Shown here piece by piece: positions 6,613 to 15,463 of a stretch of DNA of 41,384 bases. Origin of the DNA: AP-15 sp035252905 (GTDB lineage Bacteria > Pseudomonadota > Alphaproteobacteria > ATCC43930 > CGMCC-115725); the NCBI GenBank assembly GCA_035252905.1, contig DATFCQ010000174.1:1-41384 (forward strand), in the 5' to 3' direction. Both the position numbers and the translations under genes were made by a program. Under the pieces are notes generated by a model. The model was not told where the DNA came from and searched no databases. It worked only from the letters and a program-made list of their open reading frames with translations. The first letter of the stretch is position 1, and the number at the start of each line of letters is the position of its first letter.

Positions 6613-8811
6613 ATGAAAACCGCTGACCGCCCCGGCGCGGAGAAGAGCCAAAAGAGCAGCCTGACGCCCAATGACCCGGGCGGTGACGGCGATTTGCACC
6701 GGGCGCCGACGGAGACGGCTGCACTCCGGAGAGAGCGCGAGCTCTGGTACCACAAAGTACTCGACGCGCTGCCCGCGGCTGTTTACACGACCGACGCTGC
6801 CGGTCGGATCACCTATTACAACCGGGCCGCCGTCGCCCTCGCGGGCCGCCGGCCGGAGCTGGGCAAGGGCGAATGGTGCATCGGCGGGCGCCTCTACAGG
6901 CCGGACGGCACGCCGATGCCGCACGACCAGTGCCCCATGGCCGTGGCGCTCAGGGAGAACCGGCCCATCCGGGGCGAGGAGGCGATCCTGGAGCGCCCCG
7001 ACGGAACGCGCATTGCCTTTCTCCCCTACCCGACACCGCTGCGCGACGCTTCGGGCACACTCATCGGCGCGCTCAACCTGCTGGTCGACATTACGGATCG
7101 GAAGGCGGCCGAAAGCGCGCGCGCCTATCTCGCCGCCCTTGTCGACTCGTCCGACGACGCCATCGTCAGCAAGAACCTGGACGGGATCGTCACGAGCTGG
7201 AACCGGGGCGCCGAAACCGTTTTCGGCTATCCCGCGGAGGAGATGATCGGCCGCCCGATCGCGGTGCTCATTCCACCCGACCGATTGCACGAAGAGGACA
7301 TGATCCTGGCCCGGCTGCGGCGCGGCCAGAAGATCGACCACTTCGAGACGGTGCGGCGCCGCAAGGACGGGCGCGAGATCGACGTCTCCTTGACCATCTC
7401 GCCCGTTCTCGACACTGCGGGACGGATCATCGGCGCCTCCAAGATCGCCCGCGACATCACCGAGAGGAAGCGTGCCGAGGCGGCCTTGCGCGACCTCAAC
7501 GAGAATCTCGAGCGGCGTGTCGCCGAGCGCACGCGGGAGCTTGCCGAGGCGATCGAGCGCGAGCGCGCCCAGGCAAAGGAGCGCGAGCAGACCGAGGCGG
7601 CGCTCCAGCAGGCGCAGAAGATGGAAGTGGTGGGGCAGCTGGCCGCCGGCGTGGCGCACGACTTCAACAATCTGCTGACCTCTGTCCTCGGCAATCTGGA
7701 ACTCCTCAGTATGGGCCTCGCCGACGAGCGCCTGCAAAAGCTGGCGCAAGCCGCGACGCGGGCGGCGCAGCGCGGGGTCAAGCTCAACGAACAGATGCTG
7801 GCGTTCTCGCGCAAGCAGCATCTGACGCCGGCATCGATCGATCTCAATGCCTTGGTGAGGGGGATCGAGGACATGCTGCGCCGCACCCTCGGCGGCACTA
7901 TCGCGGTGACGACCGCCCTCGCCCCCGATCTCTGGCCCGCTCTGGTCGATCCGCACCAGCTCGAACTCGTCATTCTCAACCTCGCGATCAACGCGCGCGA
8001 CGCGATGCCGTTCGGCGGACGGATCCGGATCGAGACCCGGAACGTCAAGGCGAGTGCGCTCGACAAATCCGTCGCACTGGCTCCGGGCGACTATGTGCGC
8101 ATCTCGATCGCCGATACCGGCGAGGGTATGAGCGAGGACGTGCTGGCGCGCGCCTGCGAGCCGTTCTACACGACGAAGGGGCCGGGCAAGGGCAGCGGCC
8201 TGGGTCTCGCGCAGGTTTACGGCGTCGCGCAACAGTCCGGCGGCGGGATGCGGATCAGGAGCGCGGTCGGCCGGGGGACGACGGTCGAGGTGTACCTGCC
8301 GCGCAGCTTCGCGCGGGCGGAGGCAGCGACCGAGTGGCGGGACGGCAAGCAATCCCAGGCTCCGGGCAGCCGGGCGACGGTGCTCGTCGTCGAGGATCAG
8401 GAGGATGTGCGCGAGGTCATCGCCGCCCAGCTCGAGGTCCTCGGCTACCAGACGGTCCAGGCCTCCAGCGGTCGAGCGGCGCTCGATCTCCTGGGCGGCA
8501 ATTGCGCCGGCGTCGACGCGCTGATAGCGGACTATGCGATGCCCGGAATGTCCGGGATCGAGTTGGCGGAGGCGGTGCGCGTCACATGCCCCGATCTGCC
8601 GGTCATTATCGCCACCGGCTATGCGGATACCACCGGCTTCGGCGAGCGGATCGAGGACGCCGTCCTGCTCAAGAAGCCATATCGGATGAACGAACTCGGG
8701 GCTGCCGTCGAATACGCGTTGCGTCATCAAAACCGCCATGGGAGGCCGTCGCGTGTCGACCCGCTGCGGCCTGCCGAACGGCCCCGAGCACCTGAGAACT
8801 ATAAAATCTGA
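6613..8811 (+). CDS. hybrid histidine kinase, PAS-PAS-HisKA-HATPase-REC
   Basis: A 732-residue soluble sensor kinase. PAS 1 covers about residues 45-163 and PAS 2 about 170-287. A charged coiled coil follows (290-340), then HisKA with phospho-His 349 in AHDFNN. The ATPase domain has the N-box NLAINARDAM (456-465), DTGEGM (501-506) and GKGSGLGL. The receiver domain (about 588-705) has phospho-Asp 640 and Lys 688. There is no transmembrane segment, so the signal is probably cytoplasmic and sensed by the PAS domains. The ORF opens at a GTG at 6517, but ATG 6613 (MKTADRPGAE) is the likelier start because the upstream 32 residues lack protein character. It is 71 bp before the second kinase. Confidence 0.9.
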   Translation: MKTADRPGAEKSQKSSLTPNDPGGDGDLHRAPTETAALRRERELWYHKVLDALPAAVYTTDAAGRITYYNRAAVALAGRRPELGKGEWCIGGRLYRPDGTPMPHDQCPMAVALRENRPIRGEEAILERPDGTRIAFLPYPTPLRDASGTLIGALNLLVDITDRKAAESARAYLAALVDSSDDAIVSKNLDGIVTSWNRGAETVFGYPAEEMIGRPIAVLIPPDRLHEEDMILARLRRGQKIDHFETVRRRKDGREIDVSLTISPVLDTAGRIIGASKIARDITERKRAEAALRDLNENLERRVAERTRELAEAIERERAQAKEREQTEAALQQAQKMEVVGQLAAGVAHDFNNLLTSVLGNLELLSMGLADERLQKLAQAATRAAQRGVKLNEQMLAFSRKQHLTPASIDLNALVRGIEDMLRRTLGGTIAVTTALAPDLWPALVDPHQLELVILNLAINARDAMPFGGRIRIETRNVKASALDKSVALAPGDYVRISIADTGEGMSEDVLARACEPFYTTKGPGKGSGLGLAQVYGVAQQSGGGMRIRSAVGRGTTVEVYLPRSFARAEAATEWRDGKQSQAPGSRATVLVVEDQEDVREVIAAQLEVLGYQTVQASSGRAALDLLGGNCAGVDALIADYAMPGMSGIELAEAVRVTCPDLPVIIATGYADTTGFGERIEDAVLLKKPYRMNELGAAVEYALRHQNRHGRPSRVDPLRPAERPRAPENYKI

Positions 8812-8882
8812 TACCTCTGCGCGGCGCGGGCGTTGATTGGCTGCTTAGGTGCCCCAAGCCTCGCGTTTTCCGGAAAAGGCGG

Positions 8883-9689
8883 ATGGCGGACAAATCGGCG
8901 GAGGAGGTGCTCGTCCAGGGCCTGCGAGACGAGCTGGCGCGGCAAGCACGTCATATGGCTGACTTGCAACTGGCGGTGAAAGCGCGCGACGAGTTTCTTG
9001 CCATCGCCGCCCACGAACTGCGCAACCCGATGACGCCCATCCTCGGCCAGATCGACATTCTGCTGACCACCGCCCGCCGTGCTGGCAGCTTCTGCCCGCA
9101 ACCCATCGCGGCGGGACTGGAACGCCTGGAGCAGTTGATCGACAGCTATATACAGCGCGCGACGGCGCTGCTCGACATCTCCCGCATCACCTCGGGCAAG
9201 CTGCACGTGCACTATCGACCCGTGGAGCTGAGCGAACTGATCCTTAACTGCGTACGGAAGCACCTGCCGACCTTCGAGCGGGCGGGCTGCTCCGTCGTGC
9301 AACACCTGCAATCCGGGGTCACGGCGCATCTCGACGCCCTCGCCGTCGAACAGATCGTCGACAATCTGCTGTCGAACGCCGCGAAGTACGGCGCGGGCGC
9401 ACCGGTCGAGATCGCCCTGTCGTGCAACGAGACGACAGCACAGTTTTCTATCCGCGACCACGGGATCGGCATTTCCGCCGGGGATCAAGCGCGCATCTTC
9501 GACCGTTTCGAGCGCGTGGTGAGCGCCCGCAATCAAAGCGGCGGCTTCGGCATCGGTCTGTGGATCTCCCGCCAGCTCGTGGAGGCGCTGCACGGCGACA
9601 TCATCGTGGACAGTCGCCCTGGCGAGGGCTCGACCTTCGAGGTCATCCTGCCTCGCCGACCGGACAAGATGAGCGAAGCAATGGAATGA
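8883..9689 (+). CDS. soluble histidine kinase
   Basis: A 268-residue kinase without an input domain. It opens with a short coiled coil (residues 8-35) directly followed by HisKA with His 44 in AAHELRNP. ATPase motifs are the N-box at LLSNAAKYG (Asn 164), DHGIGI (191-196) and GGFGIGL (219-225). Lacking its own sensor, it probably takes its signal from a partner, for example the KaiC-like ATPase encoded next. Its stop codon overlaps the start of that gene (ATGA at 9686-9689), which implies translational coupling. Confidence 0.9.
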   Translation: MADKSAEEVLVQGLRDELARQARHMADLQLAVKARDEFLAIAAHELRNPMTPILGQIDILLTTARRAGSFCPQPIAAGLERLEQLIDSYIQRATALLDISRITSGKLHVHYRPVELSELILNCVRKHLPTFERAGCSVVQHLQSGVTAHLDALAVEQIVDNLLSNAAKYGAGAPVEIALSCNETTAQFSIRDHGIGISAGDQARIFDRFERVVSARNQSGGFGIGLWISRQLVEALHGDIIVDSRPGEGSTFEVILPRRPDKMSEAME

Positions 9690-11200
9690 GCGAACAGCGG
9701 CACGACGACAGCGAGCTTGAACGGGTCCCCACAGGCGTTCCCGGCTTCGACGTTATCCTGCGCGGCGGCCTGTTCGCGGGTGGGGCCTACATCGTTCGCG
9801 GGACGCCGGGCACCGGCAAGACGATCCTGGCGAACCAGATCTGCTTCAACCACGTCCACGCCGGCGGGCGAGCGCTCTATGTCACGCTGTTGGCGGAAGC
9901 GCATGCGCGGATGCTTCAGCATATCCGCCGCTTGCGCTTCTTCGACCCGGCGGCGATCCCCGGATCGCTCTATTACGTCAGCGCCTTCCGGACGCTGGAA
10001 GAGGACGGACCCAGGGGCTTAATGGATCTGCTGCGCCGCGAGGTGCAGGGGCACCGGGCAACGCTGCTGGTGCTCGACGGCCTCCTCGCCATCGAGGAAG
10101 CCACGGCGTCGGATCAGGAATTCCGCAAGTTCGTGCATGAGCTGCAAGCCTACGCCGCGCTCGAAGGATGTGTCGTGCTGCTGCTGACCAACGGCAGCCG
10201 CAAGGAATACCACCCCGAGCATACGATGGTGGACGGGCTTGTCATGCTGTCCGATCAGCCGGTCGGCGCGCGCTCCGTCCGCGAATTGGAAATCCGCAAA
10301 TTCCGCGGGAGCGGGTTCCTGCAGGGAAAACACGCCTTCCGCATCACCGATGACGGCATCGTGATCTACCCGCGGCTGGAAGCGCTGCTCGCCCGTCCCT
10401 CGGCCGAAGACGCCTGCGGAGAGGATCGCGTCACGACCGGGGTTCCCTATCTCGACGACATGCTCGGCGGCGGTCTGCCCTGCGGGACGACGACATTGGT
10501 CATGGGGCCGTCGGGCGGCGGCAAGACCACGCTCGGCCTTCATTTCGTGGCCGAGGCGAGCGCGGCCGAGCCGGCGCTCGCCTTCACCTTCTATGAGACG
10601 CCAAACCGATTGCTGATGAAGGCGCGTCGCGTCGGCCTCGATCTCGAACGCAGGCTTCGCGACCGCCATCTCGAAATCCAGTGGCAGCCCCCGACCGAGC
10701 AGCTTCTCGACGAACTCGGCAACCGGCTGGTCGAGAGCGTCCGGCGCGGCCACATCCGGCGCCTGTTCATCGACGGCATCGACGGCTTCCGGCAAGCCGC
10801 GACGGACCAGCGCCGGATCACACACTTCTTCGCGGCTCTGTCGAACGAGTTTCGCGCGCTCGGCATCCATACCTGCTACACGGCGGAGGCGCGCAGCCTG
10901 ATCGGCCCCGAGATCGAAGCGCCGACAACGGGCATTTCCGTAGTGGCCGAGAACATGATCCTGCTGCGCTTTGTCGAGCTGCACTCTCACCTCTATCGCC
11001 TCTTGTCCATAATCAAGGTGCGGGACAGCGGCTTCGATTCATCGCTACGCGAATTTCGCATTACGCAACGGGGCATCGAACTGGCGAACAGCTTCGAAAG
11101 CGCCGAGGCGATCCTTTCGGGCTTCGCGCGGCTTCGGCCCGGACACAAGCAAGCCTCGGCGGCACCGCCGCCAAAGCGCAACAGACGCCGTCCGGGATGA
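9686..11200 (+). CDS. double-domain KaiC-like ATPase
   Basis: A 504-residue protein of the KaiC/RadA superfamily with two tandem P-loop domains. CI has Walker A GTPGTGKT (39-46) and Walker B LLVLDG (127-132). CII has Walker A GPSGGGKT (274-281) and Walker B RLFIDGID (359-366). Compared from memory with cyanobacterial KaiC, the CII segment TGISVVAENMILLRFVE keeps Ser 418 at the Ser431 position but has Val at the Thr432 position. The usual Glu-Glu pair after the CI beta strand is not intact. No kaiA or kaiB is nearby, so a circadian role should not be assumed. Start and stop overlap both neighbours (ATGA), giving a tightly coupled unit with a kinase and a response regulator. Confidence 0.9.
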   Translation: MSEQRHDDSELERVPTGVPGFDVILRGGLFAGGAYIVRGTPGTGKTILANQICFNHVHAGGRALYVTLLAEAHARMLQHIRRLRFFDPAAIPGSLYYVSAFRTLEEDGPRGLMDLLRREVQGHRATLLVLDGLLAIEEATASDQEFRKFVHELQAYAALEGCVVLLLTNGSRKEYHPEHTMVDGLVMLSDQPVGARSVRELEIRKFRGSGFLQGKHAFRITDDGIVIYPRLEALLARPSAEDACGEDRVTTGVPYLDDMLGGGLPCGTTTLVMGPSGGGKTTLGLHFVAEASAAEPALAFTFYETPNRLLMKARRVGLDLERRLRDRHLEIQWQPPTEQLLDELGNRLVESVRRGHIRRLFIDGIDGFRQAATDQRRITHFFAALSNEFRALGIHTCYTAEARSLIGPEIEAPTTGISVVAENMILLRFVELHSHLYRLLSIIKVRDSGFDSSLREFRITQRGIELANSFESAEAILSGFARLRPGHKQASAAPPPKRNRRRPG

Positions 11201-11598
11201 GGGCAATGAGGACCGTCCTCGTCGTCGATGACGAGTTCGGCGTCGCCGAGGTGCTGGAGAGCATCCTCACCGATGCCGGCTATAACGTCGTTTCCGCGAT
11301 CAACGGACGTCAGGGGCTCGCCCGATTGTCGAAAGCCAGGCCGGACGTGGTCCTCCTCGACTTCATGATGCCGCTGGTCAATGGACCGGCCATGCTCCGC
11401 GCCATGGCGGCCGATCCGGCCTATCGCACAATTCCCGTGATCATGATGAGCTCGCTCGACGAGGAAACGGTTCGCCGGGAGTGCGACAGATTTGCTGCGT
11501 TCCTGCGCAAGCCGTTCAGGGCGAGCGCGGTTCGCGATGCGGTTGCCCGTGTGTTGGACAACAATCGCGGGTCGGACGATGTATCGGATTTATCGTGA
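11197..11598 (+). CDS. single-domain response regulator
   Basis: A 133-residue CheY-like receiver. The acidic pair is in VLVVDDE, the phospho-Asp is in VVLLDFMMP, Ser lies in IMMSS and the conserved Lys in FLRKPF. It has no DNA-binding output domain, so it probably acts by protein contact or as a phosphate relay. The start ATG 11197 overlaps the KaiC-like stop (ATGA); a second ATG at 11206 is also possible. It closes the kinase, kinase, KaiC, regulator gene run. Confidence 0.9.
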   Translation: MRAMRTVLVVDDEFGVAEVLESILTDAGYNVVSAINGRQGLARLSKARPDVVLLDFMMPLVNGPAMLRAMAADPAYRTIPVIMMSSLDEETVRRECDRFAAFLRKPFRASAVRDAVARVLDNNRGSDDVSDLS

Positions 11599-11933
11599 CG
11601 AAGGTCGAATAGCCGGGATTTCTCTCTGATTTTCATAAACGTAGGATAGATTGAGCAACGCGAAACCCATCTGTTCTCGAGAAAATCTGCACCTTTTGCG
11701 TGTGCGCTCGGCGGCCCCGCAGGACCGTTCTCCGGCCTCCACAAATTTCGCTGTTCCGGGGCCGGAAGGAGCAAAAATTGCGGTATTCCGCGCGCCGGAT
11801 ACGTTGTTATTTTGCGCTCCGAATTCGGTTGTAGACCGCACAACCTGGCCGATCCTGCGGGTTTCGCCGCTGCGGGGCGGAATGCGGGGCGCAAAATACG
11901 CTGTTTCCGGCGGCGGCGCGCGCCGGAAATCGC
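11599..11933. other. 335-bp intergenic region with no recognised gene
   Basis: This gap separates the convergent response regulator and SDR genes. A 106-residue plus-strand ORF crosses it, but it continues into the SDR antisense and has no protein character. A 9-bp inverted repeat, ATTTTGCGC and GCGCAAAAT, lies near 11810 and 11889. Nothing else was identified. Confidence 0.5.
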
Positions 11934-12686
11934 CTATTTCCCGCCGTCCACCGGCAGCACCTGTCCGTTGACAAAGCTCGCCAGATCCGACGCAAAGAAC
12001 ACGACCGCATGGGCGATGTCCTGCGCCGTGCCGAGCCGCCGCAGCGCGATCCGCTCGACGAGCGCCCTTTGTCCTTCCGCTCCGTAGCCCGCCCACTGCT
12101 TCTCGGTCGCCGCATTGGTGCGCACCAATCCCGGCGCCACGCTGTTGACGGTGATCCCGAACGGCCCCAATTCATGCGCCAACTGCCGCGTCAGTCCGAC
12201 GACCGCGTGTTTGGCCGCGCAATAGGCCTGGATGCCGGTCAATGACGGCGCGAGGCCCGCACCCGAGCTGATGTTGACGATCCGCCCGCGCCGCGCCCGC
12301 TTCATCCCGGCCGAAGCGGCCCGGCTCAAGACAAAGGCGGCGCCGACATTGATCGCAAAGATGCGGTCCCAGTCGGCGTCCGGCACGTCCTCGACCGGCC
12401 GCATGTCCTGCCCCGCGACGCCGCCCGCGTTGTTGACCAATATGTCGACCGCGCCGCCCGTTCCCGCCTCGATGCGGGCGATCCACGCCGCCGCCGCGGC
12501 GCGGTCGGTCAGATCCAGGACCTCGGTTTTGACTCCGGCCTTCGCGGTCTCGGCGAGTTCGGCTTCCGACAGGTCGCAGCCGAACACCCGCGCGCCGAGC
12601 CCGGCAAAGGTTTCGGCGATCGCGCGGCCGAACCCGTGCCCGACGCCGCTGACCACGACGATCTTGCCGTCAAACCGGATCTGCAC
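11934..12686 (-). CDS. short-chain dehydrogenase/reductase (SDR)
   Basis: A 250-residue classical SDR with a Rossmann fold. The nucleotide-binding loop is SGVGHGFG (13-20), NNAG is at 85-88, Asn 113 is in INVG, Ser 141 follows in NISSG, and the catalytic YCAAK gives Tyr 155 and Lys 159. Asp 38 after the second strand (GCDLS) suggests NAD(H) preference. The C-terminus NGQVLPVDGGK is typical of 3-oxoacyl-reductase-like SDRs. It lies 9 bp downstream of the next SDR on the same strand, so the two form an operon. The substrate cannot be read from sequence. Confidence 0.9.
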   Translation of the reverse strand: MQIRFDGKIVVVSGVGHGFGRAIAETFAGLGARVFGCDLSEAELAETAKAGVKTEVLDLTDRAAAAAWIARIEAGTGGAVDILVNNAGGVAGQDMRPVEDVPDADWDRIFAINVGAAFVLSRAASAGMKRARRGRIVNISSGAGLAPSLTGIQAYCAAKHAVVGLTRQLAHELGPFGITVNSVAPGLVRTNAATEKQWAGYGAEGQRALVERIALRRLGTAQDIAHAVVFFASDLASFVNGQVLPVDGGK

Positions 12687-12695
12687 GGCTGCGCC

Positions 12696-13457
12696 TCACA
12701 TGTTGTACTGGAACCCGTCCACCTTGAAATCCTGCCCGGTGATGTAGCAGGGCTCGCTGGCGGCGAGAAAGACCACGAGCTCTGCCACGTCCTGCGGCGT
12801 GCCGACGCGATGCAGGGCGATGCCGTCGCGGGCGATCTCCGCCCCGCGCTCGACGATGACCGGGTTCTTCGCCAGTTCGGTCTCGATCAGGCCGGGGCAG
12901 ATCGCATTGATCAGGATCGACGGGCCCAATTCCTTTGCCAAGGCCCGCGTCATCCCCAGGATGCCCGCCTTTGCCGCAGCGTAGGAGAACCGGCTCAGCG
13001 CCGCGGTCACGCCGCCGGAATGCGCGTTCAGCGAAGACATCGAGACGATCCGCCCGCCGCCCTGCGCCAGCATGACCGGCGCGACCGCGCGGATGTAATT
13101 GAAGCAGCTCTTCAGGTTGACCGCGATCGTCTCGTCGTATTCGGCCTCGCTGATCTCCAGGATCCCCTTCGGCATCGGCCGCCCGGCATTGTTAAGGAGG
13201 AAGTCGATGCGGCCGAACCGCTCCTTGACCGCGGCCGCCGCCTGTTGCGCCCCGGCGAAATCCGCCACGTCCGCCTTGAGGCACAGCGCCGGCCTGCCGA
13301 GCGCGCCGATTTCCGCGGCGGTGCGCTCCATCTCGGGCTCCAACAGATCGACCAATGCGATTGCGAACCCGGCGCGGGCGAGACCGTGCGCGCAGGCCCG
13401 GCCGATGCCGCGCGCGCCGCCGGTGACGATCGCGACCTTTTGCGCCGTGCCGTTCAT
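12696..13457 (-). CDS. short-chain dehydrogenase/reductase (SDR)
   Basis: A 253-residue classical SDR. TGGARGIG is at 12-19, Asp 37 (LVDLL) suggests NAD(H), NNAG is at 89-92, Asn 114 is in VNLK, Ser 141/142 precede SLNAHSG, and the catalytic pair is Tyr 159 and Lys 163 in SYAAAK. The tail reads ITGQDFKVDGFQYNM. The ORF opens upstream at 13664, but ATG 13457 (MNGTAQKVAI) is chosen because it gives a standard N-terminus and has GGGGGA upstream. It is the first gene of a minus-strand pair and is divergent from the SDR at 13573. Confidence 0.9.
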   Translation of the reverse strand: MNGTAQKVAIVTGGARGIGRACAHGLARAGFAIALVDLLEPEMERTAAEIGALGRPALCLKADVADFAGAQQAAAAVKERFGRIDFLLNNAGRPMPKGILEISEAEYDETIAVNLKSCFNYIRAVAPVMLAQGGGRIVSMSSLNAHSGGVTAALSRFSYAAAKAGILGMTRALAKELGPSILINAICPGLIETELAKNPVIVERGAEIARDGIALHRVGTPQDVAELVVFLAASEPCYITGQDFKVDGFQYNM

Positions 13458-13572
13458 GATCCCCCGCAGATCCGCGTCGCCCGTCGGCAGCGTCCGAAGC
13501 GCGGGTATTTCTGTCAACCGGTATTTCCCCAGGAGGCCATAGAATGACCGCCGCACAAGCCGGGAGGACGGG
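13458..13572. promoter_or_regulatory. divergent intergenic region between two SDR operons
   Basis: This 115-bp gap separates oppositely oriented SDR genes and must contain promoters in both directions. CGGGAGGACGGGATG provides the ribosome-binding site of the plus-strand gene. I could not assign -35/-10 boxes with confidence. Confidence 0.4.
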
Positions 13573-14400
13573 ATGACGGGCAGCAGGGGCAGAGCGGCGA
13601 TCGTGACCGGTGCGGCGGGCGGCATCGGGCGGAAACTGGTGCAGGGCCTTCTCGGGGCCGGCATCCGGGTGGCTGCCGTCGACCGCGAGCGCGCGGCGCT
13701 TGCGGCAAGCGAAACCGAATGGGGCGGCGGCGGCGCCCTGATGACGATCGCGGCCGATCTCGCGCAGGACGAAGCGGCCGATCAGATCGTCGGCACCGCG
13801 CAGAGCCGCTTCGGGCCGATCGACATCCTCGTCAACAACGCCGGGATCGGCCCCGGCGCGATCCGCCCCGACAGCTGGGAGCGGCCGCTCAAATTCTGGG
13901 AGATCACGCCGCCGGACTGGCGCCGCTTTGTCGCGGTGCATACAACGGCCCCGCTGGCGCTGGCCCGCGTGCTGGCGCCCGAGATGATGCGCCGCGGCTG
14001 GGGGCGCATCATCAACGTCACGACCAGCCTCGGCACGATGCTGAACGTCGGGATGCCGACCTACGGCCCGTCAAAGGCCGCGCTCGAAGCGATGAGCGCG
14101 ATCTGGGCGAAAGACCTCGCCGGCACCGGCGTCACCGTCAATGTATTGGTGCCGGGCGGGGCCACCAACACGCCGATGATCTCCGACGCGGCCGGTTACG
14201 CCCGCGACCGCCTGATCCAGCCGGAGGTCATGGTGCCGCCGCTCCTCTGGCTGGTCTCCGACGCAGCCGGGGCGGTGACCGGCCGGCGCTTTCTCGGCGT
14301 CCATTGGGACCCCGCTCTGCCGCCGGAGGAGGCCGCCGCAAAGGCCGGGGCGCCGGTGGCCTGGAGCGACATCGCGACAATGCCGATCACGCCCAATTGA
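13573..14400 (+). CDS. short-chain dehydrogenase with altered catalytic Asn
   Basis: A 275-residue SDR. TGAAGGIG is at 12-19, Asp 37 (AVDRE) suggests NAD(H), NNAG is at 88-91, Ser 152 is in TTSLGT, and YGPSK gives Tyr 164 and Lys 168. Position 123, normally the tetrad Asn (VNxxG), is His in AVHTTAP. The C-terminus is longer than usual (LPPEEAAAKAGAPVAWSDI), as in SDRs annotated in aromatic or lignin-derived degradation clusters. It heads the plus-strand gene run leading into the molybdenum hydroxylase operon about 200 bp downstream. Confidence 0.88.
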   Translation: MTGSRGRAAIVTGAAGGIGRKLVQGLLGAGIRVAAVDRERAALAASETEWGGGGALMTIAADLAQDEAADQIVGTAQSRFGPIDILVNNAGIGPGAIRPDSWERPLKFWEITPPDWRRFVAVHTTAPLALARVLAPEMMRRGWGRIINVTTSLGTMLNVGMPTYGPSKAALEAMSAIWAKDLAGTGVTVNVLVPGGATNTPMISDAAGYARDRLIQPEVMVPPLLWLVSDAAGAVTGRRFLGVHWDPALPPEEAAAKAGAPVAWSDIATMPITPN

Positions 14401-14429
14401 CCGCGAGGGCGAGGAGAGCCGGCAAAAGG

Positions 14430-14506
14430 CCCCTCACCCCGGCCCTCTCCCCGCATTGCGGGGAGAGGGAGGGACCCGCGCCGGAAGGCGCGGGAGGGTG
14501 AGGGGC
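14430..14506. repeat. REP-like palindromic repeat
   Basis: CCCTCTCCCCGC (14443-14454) faces GCGGGGAGAGGG (14459-14470), flanked by outer CCCTCACCC and GGGTGAGGG arms, with an extra CGCGCC hairpin on the right. It belongs to the same family as the repeats at 140 and 15942. Confidence 0.8.
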
Positions 14507-14596
14507 GGAGAAGGAGACATCGCACGGCGCCGGGGTTGCGCGGGGCGGCGGAATTTGCCCTAATCGCCGCCCCCGTTCCTTTGTCGAACATTGGCG

Positions 14597-15463
14597 ATGA
14601 AGCCTGCGCGTTTCGAATACTGCGCCCCCGCTACTCTGGAAGAGGCGGTCGCCTTGTTGGCGGCCGATCCCGAGGCCAAGCCGATCGCCGGCGGGCAAAG
14701 CCTGATGCCGTTGCTCGCCTTCCGCCTCGCCGCGCCGAGCCTCCTCGTCGATCTGCGGCGGCTCTCCGGACTTGACGGGATCGCGGTCGGCGCCGACGGC
14801 GTCCGGCTTGGCGCCCGGGTGCGCTGGCGCGACATCGAGGCCGACGCAAGGCTCGCCGCCGCGCATCCGCTGGTGCAGGAGGCGGTCAAGCATGTCGCGC
14901 ATTACCAGATCCGCAACCGCGGCACGGTCGGCGGCAGCCTCGCCCATGCCGACCCGGCGGCGGAACTGCCGGGGGTCGCGGTCGCCTGCGACGGCGTGAT
15001 CCGGGTCGTCGGCGCGGCCGGCGCGCGGACGATCCCGGCGGCGGAATTCTTCCTCGGGCCGCTCGAAACCGCGTTGCGGCCGGGCGAACTCGTCACCGAA
15101 TTGCACCTGCCGTCCTGGCCGGCGGGACGGCGCTGGGCGTTCCGCGAATTCGCCCGGCGTCCCGGCGATTTCGCCCTTGCCGGAGTGGCGCTGTTCTATG
15201 ACGAGGAGAGGGATGGGCGCGCCCGCGACACGCATATCGGGGTGATCGGCGCGTGCCGGCGGCCGCACCGCCTCGCGCCGGCCGAGGCGCTGTTGAACGG
15301 CCGGGTCGTCGACGAGGCGACAATCGCCGCGGCGGCACAGGCGGCGTCCGCCGCAGTCGATTCGCCGCAGGATCTGCACGCCGACGCCGATTACCGCCGC
15401 GCCCTCGTCGCCACACTGGTCGAGCGCGGATTGCGCGCCGCCCGGAACGGGAGCCGCCGATGA
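14597..15463 (+). CDS. molybdenum hydroxylase FAD-binding subunit (CoxM type)
   Basis: A 288-residue medium subunit of a xanthine-oxidase-family enzyme. It binds FAD and passes electrons from the iron-sulfur subunit to an acceptor. FAD motifs are AGGQS (31-35) and TVGGSLAHADPAAE (110-123), followed by the CO_deh_flav_C-like region with FREFARRPGDFALAGV. ATG 14597 is favoured over the in-frame TTG at 14591. The stop overlaps the next start (ATGA at 15460-15463). The gene order M, S, L is the usual cox-type order. Confidence 0.92.
   Translation: MKPARFEYCAPATLEEAVALLAADPEAKPIAGGQSLMPLLAFRLAAPSLLVDLRRLSGLDGIAVGADGVRLGARVRWRDIEADARLAAAHPLVQEAVKHVAHYQIRNRGTVGGSLAHADPAAELPGVAVACDGVIRVVGAAGARTIPAAEFFLGPLETALRPGELVTELHLPSWPAGRRWAFREFARRPGDFALAGVALFYDEERDGRARDTHIGVIGACRRPHRLAPAEALLNGRVVDEATIAAAAQAASAAVDSPQDLHADADYRRALVATLVERGLRAARNGSRR

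Noticed and set aside
6577..8739. 720-residue minus-strand ORF opposite the hybrid kinase
   Set aside because: It is the GC-rich antisense shadow of a kinase whose domains are fully recognisable on the plus strand; the minus-strand product is Arg/His/Asp-rich without motifs.
9686..11200. Circadian clock kaiC
   Set aside because: No kaiA or kaiB is nearby, the Thr432 position appears to be Val, and the gene sits in a two-component operon; KaiC-like ATPase is the safer call.
11651..11971. 106-residue plus-strand ORF in the gap after the response regulator
   Set aside because: It overlaps the end of the convergent SDR, lacks a start context and shows no protein family features.
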